Source of the DNA: Modestobacter sp. | GTDB lineage: Bacteria > Actinomycetota > Actinomycetes > Mycobacteriales > Geodermatophilaceae | Length of the DNA stretch: 6,933 bases | Direction: 5' to 3' | NCBI GenBank assembly: GCA_025966175.1 | Contig: JAOPVN010000457.1 | Coordinates: forward strand, 1 to 6,933 | Shown here: piece after piece, positions 1-6,181 of the stretch | Numbering within the stretch: position 1 is the stretch's first letter | How the letters are laid out: each line of letters begins with the position of its first letter | Position numbers and translations under genes: made by a program | The notes under the pieces: model-generated | The model's database searches: none | Told to the model about the DNA's origin: nothing | What the model saw: the letters and a program-made list of their open reading frames with translations, nothing else

Positions 1-1026
1 CCGGTCACTCTCGACTGGCGTGGGTGGACGCTCGCGAAGGCCGGGCCGTGGTCCCAGGGCCCGGCGCTGCTCCAGGCGCTCGCGATGTTGGACGGCCACC
101 CGGCGGCAGGTGCCGGGGCCGGGTACGGCTCGGGCACCGCCGACGCCGACCTGGTCCACGCCGGCGTGGAGGCGGTGAAGCTGGCGATGGCCGACCGTGA
201 GGCCTGGTACGGGGACACGGCAGATGCACCGGTGGACGACCTCCTGTCGCCCACCTACACCGAGCAACGGCGGGCGCTCATCAGCGACCGGGCCAGCACC
301 CAGCTGCGGCCCGGCTCGCCAGGGGGGCGCCCGCCGCGGTTGCCGGCCTTCGTCACCCAGGTGTCGGCCGGTCTCCGCCCCTCCCCCGGCGCGATCGCCG
401 GGGTCGGCGAGCCCACCGTCGACACCCGCGGCACGACCCGCGGGGACACCTGCCACGTCGACGTCGTCGACCGCTGGGGCAACATCGTCTCGGCAACCCC
501 CTCCGGTGGCTGGCTGCAGAGCTCGCCGGTCATCCCCTCGCTCGGTTTCCCACTCGGCACCCGGGCGCAGATGTTCTGGCTGGAGCCGGGCGTGCCCAAC
601 TCGCTGCTGCCGGGCAAGCGCCCGCGCACCACGCTCACCCCGTCGCTCGCGCTGCGCGGCGGCGTCCCGACGCTCGCCTTCGGCACCCCGGGTGGGGACC
701 AGCAGGAGCAGTGGCAGCTGTGCTTCTGGCTGGCCCACGTGCTCGGCGGCCTGGACCTGCAGGCGGCGATCGACGCGCCGGCCTGGCACACCACCAGCTT
801 CCCGTCGTCCTTCTACCCGCGGGACATGACGCCCGGTGAGGTCGTCGTGGAGTCCCGGATCGGCGAGGACGTGATCGCCGAGCTGCGCCGGCGGGGGCAC
901 ACCGTGACCGTCTCCGACGCCTGGTCGCTGGGCCGGCTCTCGGCGGTCTCGATCGATCACGAGACCGGTGTGCTGCGGGCCGCGGCGAACCCCCGGGGCA
1001 TGCAGGGGTACGCCGTCGGCCGCTGA
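1..1026 (+). CDS. Gamma-glutamyltransferase-family protein, C-terminal part (5' end outside window)
   Basis: The reading frame is open from the first base, so the gene begins upstream; 341 residues are visible. The family comprises Ntn-hydrolases that self-cleave before a Thr, which then moves or hydrolyses gamma-glutamyl groups (glutathione and related amides). The signature DTCHVDVVD lies at visible residues 149-157. Thr150 (bases 448-450) is the expected cleavage point and nucleophile, leaving a small subunit of about 192 residues, a normal size. Downstream are the PGKRP loop (204-208) and GTPGGDQQ (228-235), at the place of the usual glycine-rich oxyanion loop. Two departures from classical enzymes are Cys-His instead of Thr-His after the nucleophile, and RTTLTP where Escherichia coli has a Ser-Ser-Met-Ser stretch. 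These suggest the YwrD-like/acylase-like branch, so the substrate is uncertain. The start and any signal peptide cannot be seen. Family assignment is firm; glutathione as substrate is not shown. Confidence 0.93.
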   Translation, partial: PVTLDWRGWTLAKAGPWSQGPALLQALAMLDGHPAAGAGAGYGSGTADADLVHAGVEAVKLAMADREAWYGDTADAPVDDLLSPTYTEQRRALISDRASTQLRPGSPGGRPPRLPAFVTQVSAGLRPSPGAIAGVGEPTVDTRGTTRGDTCHVDVVDRWGNIVSATPSGGWLQSSPVIPSLGFPLGTRAQMFWLEPGVPNSLLPGKRPRTTLTPSLALRGGVPTLAFGTPGGDQQEQWQLCFWLAHVLGGLDLQAAIDAPAWHTTSFPSSFYPRDMTPGEVVVESRIGEDVIAELRRRGHTVTVSDAWSLGRLSAVSIDHETGVLRAAANPRGMQGYAVGR

Positions 1027-1059
1027 CGGATCCGCTGCGTGCGGCGAGGGTGGGCTCCT

Positions 1060-1077
1060 CGTGCCCGACCGGGCATG
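1060..1077 (+). other. Short hairpin downstream of the gamma-glutamyltransferase gene
   Basis: Bases 1060-1066 pair with 1071-1077 (seven pairs, one of them G-U) around a GACC tetraloop, starting 33 bases after the stop codon. No T-run follows, so this is at best a weak or factor-assisted terminator. Its last two bases overlap the first arm of the larger inverted repeat at 1076-1120, so the two folds compete slightly. Confidence 0.35.
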
Positions 1078-1120
1078 ATCGGACCGCACGCGCGGGGAGC
1101 AGACCCGTGGGGACCGATCA
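1076..1120. repeat. Imperfect inverted repeat just before the phosphatase gene
   Basis: The arms at 1076-1089 and 1107-1120 are complementary at 12 of 14 positions, including an unbroken 7-bp outer block (TGATCGG/CCGATCA), and enclose a 17-base loop. The right arm ends one base before the GGGGAG ribosome binding site at 1122-1127. The loop holds another GGGGAG (1094-1099), and the right arm starts with an in-frame GTG. It could be an operator, a transcript hairpin ending the upstream gene, or a control of phosphatase translation. The sequence alone does not decide. Confidence 0.5.
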
Positions 1121-1121
1121 C

Positions 1122-1127
1122 GGGGAG
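1122..1127 (+). promoter_or_regulatory. Ribosome binding site deciding the phosphatase start
   Basis: GGGGAG sits nine bases before the ATG at 1137-1139. A competing pair exists 30 bases upstream: GGGGAG at 1094-1099, seven bases before an in-frame GTG at 1107. I prefer the ATG because it is the stronger start codon and the upstream pair lies inside an inverted repeat. The GTG would add ten residues. Confidence 0.55.
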
Positions 1128-1136
1128 CGGGGGGCC

Positions 1137-3683
1137 ATGTCGCCGCTGGACCCCGACCGGCTCGCCGCGGCCCGCCGGGTGGCGGCGACCGCGGTGGGCT
1201 CGCCGGGCCTGCAGCGGCTGACCGACCTGGCGGCGGCGCTGCTGCACGCGCCGTCGGCCGGGGTGGCGGTCGTCGGTGACGTGCAGACGATCGCCGGAGC
1301 CTCGGGCAAGGCGGCCTGGGACGTCGGGACCGAGCACGTGCGTGAGCACACCCTCGGCGGCGTGACGGTGGCGCAGCGCGCGCCGTTGGTGGTGCCCGAT
1401 GCGCGTACCGACCCCCGCCTCGCCGACCTCCCGCCGGTGCGGGCCGGGGAGGTCGTCTCCTACCTCGGGATCCCGTTGTTCGACCAGGCCCGCGACCACG
1501 TCGTGGGGGTCCTCGCCGTGTTCGGCCCCGAACCGCGGGTGTGGGGCGAGGGGGACGTCGTCCTGCTCTCCCAGCTCGCCGCCCCGGTGGCCACCGAGCT
1601 GGAGCTGGCGGCGCTCAGCGCGGAGTTCGAGGGCAGCCGGCTGCGCTGGGGACTGGCCATCGACGCGGCCGGGATCGGCAGCTTCGACTGGGACCTGGTC
1701 ACCGGGCGGCTGTCCTGGGACGACCGGATGCTGGAGTTGTTCGGGTACGACCGGGCCGCCTTCTCCTCGGATCTCGCGGCGTTCACCGACCGGCTGCACC
1801 CCGACGACGCCGACCGGGTGCTGGAGGTGCTGCAGGCGGCCATCGACTCCTGCGGCGTCTTCGAGGCCGAGTACCGGGTCCGGCACCCCTCGGGCGGGAC
1901 GCGCTGGGTGCAGAGCCGCGGCCGGGCGCTGCCGGACGAGCGCGGCATCGCGGTCCGCCTGCTCGGGGCGGCCCACGACACGACCTCGCAGCGGCTCTCC
2001 GACGCCCGGGTGGCCCGGGTGCTGGAGTCGATGCCGGCCGCGTTCTTCTCCCTCGGCCGGGACTGGACCTTCACCCACGTCAACGCCCAGGGCGAGCGCC
2101 TGCTGGGCCTCGGCCGGGACGACCTGGTCGGCGGCGTCGTGTGGGAGCTGTTCCCCGCGGCGGTGGGCAGCGAGTTCGAGGTGCAGTACCGCGGTGCCAT
2201 GGACTCCGGGCAGCAGGCGACGTTCGAGGCCTACTACCCGCCGCCGCTGGACAGCTGGTACGAGGTGCGGGCCTGGCCGAGTCCCGAGGGGCTCTCGGTC
2301 TACTTCCTCGACATCACCGAGCGCCGGCGCAGCGAGGAGGCGGCTCGCCGCGACTCCCGGCGACTGGCGCTGATCGCGCGGGTGTCCGACAGCCTGTCGA
2401 CCGCCCTGATCGACCGGCGCGGCGGGCACGGTGCCCTGCAGGAGCTGCTGCGCGCGGTCATCCCGGAGCTGGGGGACTGGGCGATCGCCAGCCTGGTCGG
2501 CGACGACGGGCGGCTGCACGACGTCGCCAGCTGGCACCGCGACCCCGACCGGCGGCCCGTCGCCGCCCGCTACGCCCGGGTCCGGCTGGGTGCCCTGACC
2601 TCCACCGCGCCGATCGTCGACGCGCTGGCCACCGGCGACGTGACGGTCGTGCCCGACGTCGCCGCCGCGGTCGGACGGTCACTGCCGCCGGGTGAGGCGC
2701 GGGACGCCTACTGGCAGCTGGACCCGGCGACGGCGGTGGCGCTGGCGCTGGTGGCCCGCGGCCGGGTGCTCGGCGCGATGAGCCTGTACCGCGACCAGGG
2801 CCGGGAGCCGATGGACGCCGCGGACCGGGCCACCCTGCGCGAGGTGGCCGACCGGGCCGCCCTGGCGCTGGACAGCGCCGCGCTGCACGAGCAGCAGCGG
2901 CGGATGGCCGAGGAGCTGCAGCGCAGCCTGCTCACCGACCCGCCGGAGCCCGACCACTGCCAGATCGAGGTCCGCTACGTGCCCGCCGTCCAGGCCGCCC
3001 AGGTGGGCGGCGACTGGTACGACGCGTTCCTGCAGCCGGGCGGGGTCACGGTGGTGGCGATCGGCGACGTCGTCGGGCACGACACGGCGGCCGCGGCGGC
3101 GATGGGGCAGCTGCGCAGCCTGCTGCGCGGCATCGCCTACAGCAGCGGTGGCGGGCCGGCCGCCGTCCTCACCGACCTGGACCGGGCGATGGCCGGGCTG
3201 CAGGTGCACACCCTGGCCACGGCGGCGGTGGCCCGGCTGGAGCAGGAGCCGGTCGACCGGGAGCGGGGCGAGACCCGGCTGCGCTGGTCCAGCGCCGGCC
3301 ATCCGCCGCTGCTGGTCCTGCACCCCGACGGCCGGGTGGAGGCGCTGGCCACCGAGCGGGCGGACCTCATGCTCGGCGTGGACCCGCTCGCCGTCCGCCG
3401 GGAGCAGGTGGCCGTGCTCTCCGGGGGCGCCACCGTGGTGCTCTACACCGATGGGCTGGTCGAGGGTCCCGACCTGCCGCTGGACGACGGGGTCGCCCGG
3501 CTGACGGAGCTGCTGGCCGAGCTCGGCGAGCTGCCGCTGGGCGAACTGTGCGATCAGCTGCTGACCCGGATGCGGCCGCGGGGCTCCGAGGACGACGTCG
3601 CGCTGGTCGCCGTCCGGCTGCACCGGGAGGACCAGCCGCGCCCGGCGGAGGCCGGCCCGCAGATCGTGCCGCCGACTCCCTGA
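1137..3683 (+). CDS. GAF-PAS-PAS-GAF sensor with C-terminal SpoIIE/RsbU-type PP2C phosphatase
   Basis: A soluble multi-domain serine/threonine phosphatase of about 848 residues; no membrane segments are seen. In order: GAF-like domain (about 24-160), PAS of the PAS_3 kind (about 168-288, with HPDD at 221-224), second PAS (about 290-400, ending DITERRR), second GAF (about 405-578), a helical linker (579-599) and the SpoIIE catalytic domain (about 600-830). The metal-binding set looks complete: GGDWYD (Asp626), GDVVGHD (Asp644), SSAGHPP (718-724), TDGLVE (Asp772) and EDDVALV (Asp819/820), so it should be active. Family members dephosphorylate a STAS-domain anti-sigma antagonist when their sensor domains are triggered. 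The PAS domains lack a LOV-type cysteine motif, so the signal is unknown. It has no fused HATPase or STAS domain; a separate HATPase lies next door in convergent orientation, a likely functional opponent. The ATG at 1137 is chosen over GTG 1107 or ATG 1050. Confidence 0.93.
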   Translation: MSPLDPDRLAAARRVAATAVGSPGLQRLTDLAAALLHAPSAGVAVVGDVQTIAGASGKAAWDVGTEHVREHTLGGVTVAQRAPLVVPDARTDPRLADLPPVRAGEVVSYLGIPLFDQARDHVVGVLAVFGPEPRVWGEGDVVLLSQLAAPVATELELAALSAEFEGSRLRWGLAIDAAGIGSFDWDLVTGRLSWDDRMLELFGYDRAAFSSDLAAFTDRLHPDDADRVLEVLQAAIDSCGVFEAEYRVRHPSGGTRWVQSRGRALPDERGIAVRLLGAAHDTTSQRLSDARVARVLESMPAAFFSLGRDWTFTHVNAQGERLLGLGRDDLVGGVVWELFPAAVGSEFEVQYRGAMDSGQQATFEAYYPPPLDSWYEVRAWPSPEGLSVYFLDITERRRSEEAARRDSRRLALIARVSDSLSTALIDRRGGHGALQELLRAVIPELGDWAIASLVGDDGRLHDVASWHRDPDRRPVAARYARVRLGALTSTAPIVDALATGDVTVVPDVAAAVGRSLPPGEARDAYWQLDPATAVALALVARGRVLGAMSLYRDQGREPMDAADRATLREVADRAALALDSAALHEQQRRMAEELQRSLLTDPPEPDHCQIEVRYVPAVQAAQVGGDWYDAFLQPGGVTVVAIGDVVGHDTAAAAAMGQLRSLLRGIAYSSGGGPAAVLTDLDRAMAGLQVHTLATAAVARLEQEPVDRERGETRLRWSSAGHPPLLVLHPDGRVEALATERADLMLGVDPLAVRREQVAVLSGGATVVLYTDGLVEGPDLPLDDGVARLTELLAELGELPLGELCDQLLTRMRPRGSEDDVALVAVRLHREDQPRPAEAGPQIVPPTP

Positions 3684-3689
3684 GTCGGC
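3671..3689. terminator. Probable bidirectional hairpin terminator between convergent genes
   Basis: A perfect 8-bp stem (GCCGACTC at 3671-3678, GAGTCGGC at 3682-3689) with a 3-base loop spans the phosphatase stop codon (3681-3683). It ends seven bases before the stop codon of the opposing gene. There is no T-run on either side, as is common for terminators in high-GC actinomycetes. Being symmetrical, it could serve both transcripts, which otherwise run into each other. Confidence 0.5.
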
Positions 3690-3695
3690 CCGCGC

Positions 3696-4136
3696 TCAGC
3701 GGCGGGGGAGCAGCGCCCAGACGCTCTTCTGGCCCTCGGTGAGATGCCAGCCGTGGTCGTTGGCCATCTCGGCGATGAGGTAGAGCCCGAGGCCGCCCTG
3801 GCTGGGGTCGCGCCCGACCGCCGGTTGCGGGGGGTGCTGCGGGGCGGAGTCCCGCACCTCGATCAGCCAGGCCTCCGACGTCTGCTGCACGCGGGCGCGG
3901 ACCCCGCCGCCACCGTGCCGCAGGGCGTTGGAGGCCATCTCGTCGAAGGCGAGGACGACGGCGTCGTCGAGCTCCGTGGCGGCCGGGTCGGTGCCGGACA
4001 CCTCGGCCAGGCCACGGCGCAGCTGGGCGCGTACACCCGGTAGCTCGGAGACGTGGCTGAGCTCCCAGTGCCAGCCGCCCCCGGCGGGCGGCGGTGGCGA
4101 CGACGGCCACGCCAAGCCGGCCGACTCGCCCGTCAC
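3696..4136 (-). CDS. Stand-alone HATPase-fold protein, RsbW-like anti-sigma/serine kinase
   Basis: A 146-residue protein that is almost entirely one GHKL ATP-binding domain. The N box is FDEMASNALRHGG (residues 64-76; Glu66 and Asn70 the key positions), the G1 box is EVRDSAP (93-99, Asp96) and the G2 box is GGLGLYLIAEM (114-124). There is no histidine phosphoacceptor domain or membrane segment, so it is not a sensor histidine kinase. Relatives bind a sigma factor, or phosphorylate a STAS antagonist on serine, in partner-switching pathways. The Pro/Gly-rich first 22 residues look disordered. The start is a GTG preceded by GAGGAG with a five-base spacer. It faces the SpoIIE phosphatase with 12 bases between the stop codons, so the two may act on the same STAS substrate, an inference from position. 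No sigma or STAS gene is visible. Many actinomycete proteins of this type have no known partner. Confidence 0.88.
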   Translation of the reverse strand: MTGESAGLAWPSSPPPPAGGGWHWELSHVSELPGVRAQLRRGLAEVSGTDPAATELDDAVVLAFDEMASNALRHGGGGVRARVQQTSEAWLIEVRDSAPQHPPQPAVGRDPSQGGLGLYLIAEMANDHGWHLTEGQKSVWALLPRR

Positions 4137-4141
4137 TCGGT

Positions 4142-4147
4142 CTCCTC
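4142..4147 (-). promoter_or_regulatory. Ribosome binding site of the HATPase gene
   Basis: On the minus strand this reads GAGGAG, followed by five bases and the GTG at 4136-4134. It is the best match to a Shine-Dalgarno sequence in the neighbourhood and supports the GTG start. Confidence 0.7.
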
Positions 4148-4221
4148 GCGCTCTGGCCGCTGTCTGCTCAACGGCGAACTCCTGTCTTGGCTCGGCAGGC
4201 CGCTACCAAACCTGAACGGGC

Positions 4222-4234
4222 GTGTGACTCACAC
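4222..4234. promoter_or_regulatory. 13-bp perfect palindrome, possible operator
   Basis: GTGTGACTCACAC has two perfect 6-base arms around one base. It lies 86 bases upstream of the HATPase GTG, in a non-coding stretch, where a transcription factor could bind. No known regulator's site is recognised with confidence. Confidence 0.35.
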
Positions 4235-4434
4235 CTCATCCCCGCATCGGTCGTTCCGCCAGTCGGGCGGTGAGTCGCGCAGCGGACCACGGTGGCGCGT
4301 CTCTCGGGGCACGGTAGGGCACCAGGTGCACCGCCAGTGGCCGGTTGCCCCGTACCCCTACGTCCGTCGTCTCGGCTTTCCCATCTTCCCCTCGGACCCC
4401 GCGGGACCGGATCTCGGCCGTCCGTGACGAGTGA

Positions 4435-4761
4435 TCAGACCGCTGCGCTGCCACCCAGCTGCAGCAGCACGACGCCACCGATGACGAGGGCGAGCCCGGC
4501 GATCTGCCAGGCGCTCAGCGACTGGCCGAGGAAGACCGCGCCGATCGCCGCGACCGCCGCGGTGCCGGCCGCCGACCAGATCGCGTAGGTCACCGCGACC
4601 GGCAGGCTAGCCACCACCCGGGACAGGAGGATGAAGGAGGCTGCGTAGCCGATGAGGACGGCGACGCTGGGCCAGAGCACGGTGAAGCCGGCCGTGCGGG
4701 GGAGCAGGGAGGTCGCGACGACCTCACAGGCGATGGCACAGGCGAGCAGCAGGTAGGCCAC
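4435..4761 (-). CDS. Small multidrug resistance (SMR) family exporter, EmrE/Qac-like
   Basis: A 108-residue, very hydrophobic protein with four membrane helices (about 2-20, 28-50, 55-79 and 84-102), the exact size of the SMR family. These work as antiparallel dimers that swap protons for cationic drugs. The essential membrane glutamate is present (Glu13 in ACEVVATS), as is YAIW (59-62), matching Tyr60 and Trp63 of EmrE. The FLGQSLS stretch before helix 4 also fits the Qac branch better than the guanidinium exporters (Gdx/SugE). The start is GTG with only a weak upstream GGGCAAG. It begins 19 bases after the stop codon of the ThiE-like gene on the same strand, so it is probably the last gene of the thiazole operon. 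SMR pumps often come in pairs, but no second one is seen, so it probably forms a homodimer. The substrate is unknown; its location hints at a thiamine-related cation, without direct support. Confidence 0.92.
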   Translation of the reverse strand: MAYLLLACAIACEVVATSLLPRTAGFTVLWPSVAVLIGYAASFILLSRVVASLPVAVTYAIWSAAGTAAVAAIGAVFLGQSLSAWQIAGLALVIGGVVLLQLGGSAAV

Positions 4762-4780
4762 GATGCTGATCTTGCCCGGC

Positions 4781-5368
4781 TCAGCCGACGGCAGCGGCCA
4801 CTGCCGCGAGGTGGTCGCGCACGGTCGACGGGTCGCGCATCACCCCGCCCATGACGGCGACCCCCCACGCCCCCGCGGCCAGGCAGCCGGCGACGTCGTC
4901 CGGGCCGATCCCGCCCAGCGCGTACGCAGGCGGCGCGAGGGGCGCCAGCCCGGCCAGCCCCGCCAGGCCGATCGCCGGGCCGTAGCCGGGCTTGGACGCC
5001 GTCAGGAAGACCGGGGACAGGAAGACGTGGTCGCAGCCCTCCGCGCGCGCCCGGGCCAGGTCGGCGGCCGAGTGGCACGACCGCCCGACCACCGGCGGCC
5101 GGGGCACCGGGAAGACGTCGTCCCCGGACAGGTGGACGGCGCCGGCGCCGGCGCTCCCGGCCAGCCCCGCCCACACCAGCACCCCGCCGACCGGCTCGAG
5201 CACCGAGCGCAGCTCCCCGGCCAGCACGGCCCGCTCCGGCAGCGGCAGGTCCTTCTCGCGCAGCACGACCGCCCGGGCACCGGCCTCGACGGCGGCCGCC
5301 ACGGTCGCCGTCAGGCCGCCGCGGCACTGGGTGCGGTCGGTGAGCACCAGCAACCGCGGCAGGCTCAC
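4781..5368 (-). CDS. ThiE/TenI-family protein (thiamine-phosphate synthase or thiazole tautomerase)
   Basis: A 195-residue TIM-barrel protein, slightly short for ThiE (about 210-220). Family marks are LREKD (36-40), VHLSGDD (78-84), GRSCHS (95-100), SPVFLTASKPGYGP (118-131) and ALGGIGPDDV (150-159). ThiE joins HMP diphosphate to thiazole phosphate; TenI only aromatises the thiazole. Compared with Bacillus ThiE as I remember it, Arg37, Lys39, Asp83 or Asp84, Ser97, Thr123 and Lys126 are kept, but the Gln before LREK is Val35. The Asn-Asp pair that binds substrate and magnesium is replaced by Trp66-Ala67 in LVWAGLAG. This weakens the ThiE call and favours a TenI-like role, although the TenI histidine also appears absent (Ser118). 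The GTG start overlaps the thiG stop by four bases (GTGA), implying coupled translation. In mycobacteria the true thiE lies divergently beside thiO; here that position is beyond the right edge of the window. Confidence 0.85.
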   Translation of the reverse strand: MSLPRLLVLTDRTQCRGGLTATVAAAVEAGARAVVLREKDLPLPERAVLAGELRSVLEPVGGVLVWAGLAGSAGAGAVHLSGDDVFPVPRPPVVGRSCHSAADLARARAEGCDHVFLSPVFLTASKPGYGPAIGLAGLAGLAPLAPPAYALGGIGPDDVAGCLAAGAWGVAVMGGVMRDPSTVRDHLAAVAAAVG

Positions 5369-6177
5369 AGCTCGGGCAGCCCCTGCATCGGCGTGGACGC
5401 CGCCGCGTGCCAGCGGCGGGGGATGCGCCCGGCACCGCGGGCCAGCCGGCCGGCCTCGACGGCCCGGCGCATGGCCAGCGCCATCCGCTCGGGCTCCCGG
5501 GCCCGGGTCACCGCGGAGGCGAGCAGCACGGCATCGCAGCCCAGCTCAATCGCCAGGGCCGCGTCCGAGGCGGTCCCGATGCCCGCGTCCAGCACGACGG
5601 GGACGTCGACCGCCTCGCGCAGCAGGGCGATGTTGTGCGGGTTGCGGATGCCCAGACCGCTGCCGATCGGCGAGCCCAGCGGCATGACCGCGGCGCACCC
5701 CACGTCGGCCAGCCGCCGCCCGAGCACGGGGTCGTCGGTGGTGTAGGCCAGCACGGTGAAGCCCTCGGCGACCAGCTGCTCGGCGGCGTCCAGCAGCTCC
5801 ACGCCGTCGGGCAGCAGGGTCTGCTCGTCGCCGATCACCTCGAGCTTCACCCACGAGGTGCCGAAGGCCTCCCGGGCCAGCCGGGCGGTGAGCACCGCCT
5901 CCCGCGCCGTCCGGCAGCCGGCGGTGTTCGGCAGCAGCCGCACGCCGCACCGGTCGAGCACCTCCAGCATGGCGCCGCTGGAGGACGCTTCCACCCGGCG
6001 CAGCGCCACCGTCACCAACTGGGTGCCGGAGGCGTGCACGGCCCGCTCCAGGACCTCCATGCTGGGCACTCCGCCGGTGCCCAGCAGCAGCCGGGAACGG
6101 AACGTCTCCCCGGCCAGCTCGAACGGGTCGGCGGCCTCCTCGCGCTCGAGGGCGGGGGCCAGTTCGGACGTGGTCAT
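5365..6177 (-). CDS. thiG: Thiazole synthase ThiG
   Basis: ThiG condenses 1-deoxy-D-xylulose 5-phosphate, the glycine imine from ThiO and sulfur from ThiS thiocarboxylate into the thiazole phosphate of thiamine. The 270-residue (beta/alpha)8 barrel has the hallmark WVKLEVIGDEQTLLPD (109-124), where Lys111 should form the Schiff base with the sugar. Other marks are RSRLLLGTGG (27-36), MPLGSPIGSGLGI (165-177) and VLDAGIGTASDA (195-206), the phosphate-binding end of the barrel. The length is slightly above the usual 255-260, owing to about 15 extra acidic residues at the N terminus. The ATG start has a perfect AGGAGG eight bases upstream. It starts four bases after the thiS stop and overlaps the next gene by four bases, so it sits in the middle of a coupled operon. 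Nothing looks damaged. Confidence 0.97.
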   Translation of the reverse strand: MTTSELAPALEREEAADPFELAGETFRSRLLLGTGGVPSMEVLERAVHASGTQLVTVALRRVEASSSGAMLEVLDRCGVRLLPNTAGCRTAREAVLTARLAREAFGTSWVKLEVIGDEQTLLPDGVELLDAAEQLVAEGFTVLAYTTDDPVLGRRLADVGCAAVMPLGSPIGSGLGIRNPHNIALLREAVDVPVVLDAGIGTASDAALAIELGCDAVLLASAVTRAREPERMALAMRRAVEAGRLARGAGRIPRRWHAAASTPMQGLPEL

Positions 6178-6181
6178 CAGG

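Larger units (their letters stand above)
4137..4434. other. Non-coding stretch between the HATPase gene and the SMR gene
   Basis: These 298 bases lie upstream of the HATPase gene and downstream of the SMR gene, both on the minus strand. No reading frame here resembles a protein I recognise. Visible items are the HATPase ribosome binding site (4142-4147), a 13-bp palindrome (4222-4234), a 5-bp-stem hairpin (4256-4260 with 4266-4270), a 9-bp palindrome (4287-4295), an 8-bp palindrome (4325-4332), GGGCAC repeated ten bases apart (4307-4312 and 4317-4322), and CCCGCGGG (4398-4405). It should contain the HATPase promoter and the end of the thiamine operon transcript, but I could not assign -35/-10 boxes or a clear terminator. 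Confidence 0.6.

Noticed and set aside
957..2537. A 526-codon open frame on the minus strand opposite the phosphatase gene
   Set aside because: Long antisense frames are normal in very GC-rich coding DNA because stop codons are rare. The translation is Arg/Pro/Gly/His-rich with no recognisable domain, while the plus strand encodes an intact multi-domain phosphatase.
2679..3623. A 314-codon minus-strand frame opposite the SpoIIE domain
   Set aside because: Its composition is that of a shadow frame, and the opposite strand carries all phosphatase motifs.
4201..4214. GTTTGG on the minus strand as a SigB-type -35 box
   Set aside because: No GGGTA-like -10 box follows at the right distance.
4352..4357. 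GGGTAC on the minus strand, like the -10 box of actinomycete SigB-type promoters, upstream of the HATPase gene
   Set aside because: No matching GNNT-type -35 box lies 14-16 bases upstream, and the site is more than 200 bases from the start codon; a 6-base match alone is too weak.
4391..4425. Possible terminator for the SMR gene
   Set aside because: Only short, broken pairings (CGGAC with GTCCG, and a loopless CCCGCGGG) are visible and no T-run follows, so I did not annotate it.
4053..4427. Plus-strand small open frames in the gap before the HATPase gene
   Set aside because: They are Arg/Pro-rich, overlap the HATPase gene on the other strand, and match nothing I recognise.
4763..5746. A 327-codon plus-strand frame opposite the ThiE-like gene and thiG
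   Set aside because: It has no recognisable domain; two clear enzymes are encoded on the other strand.
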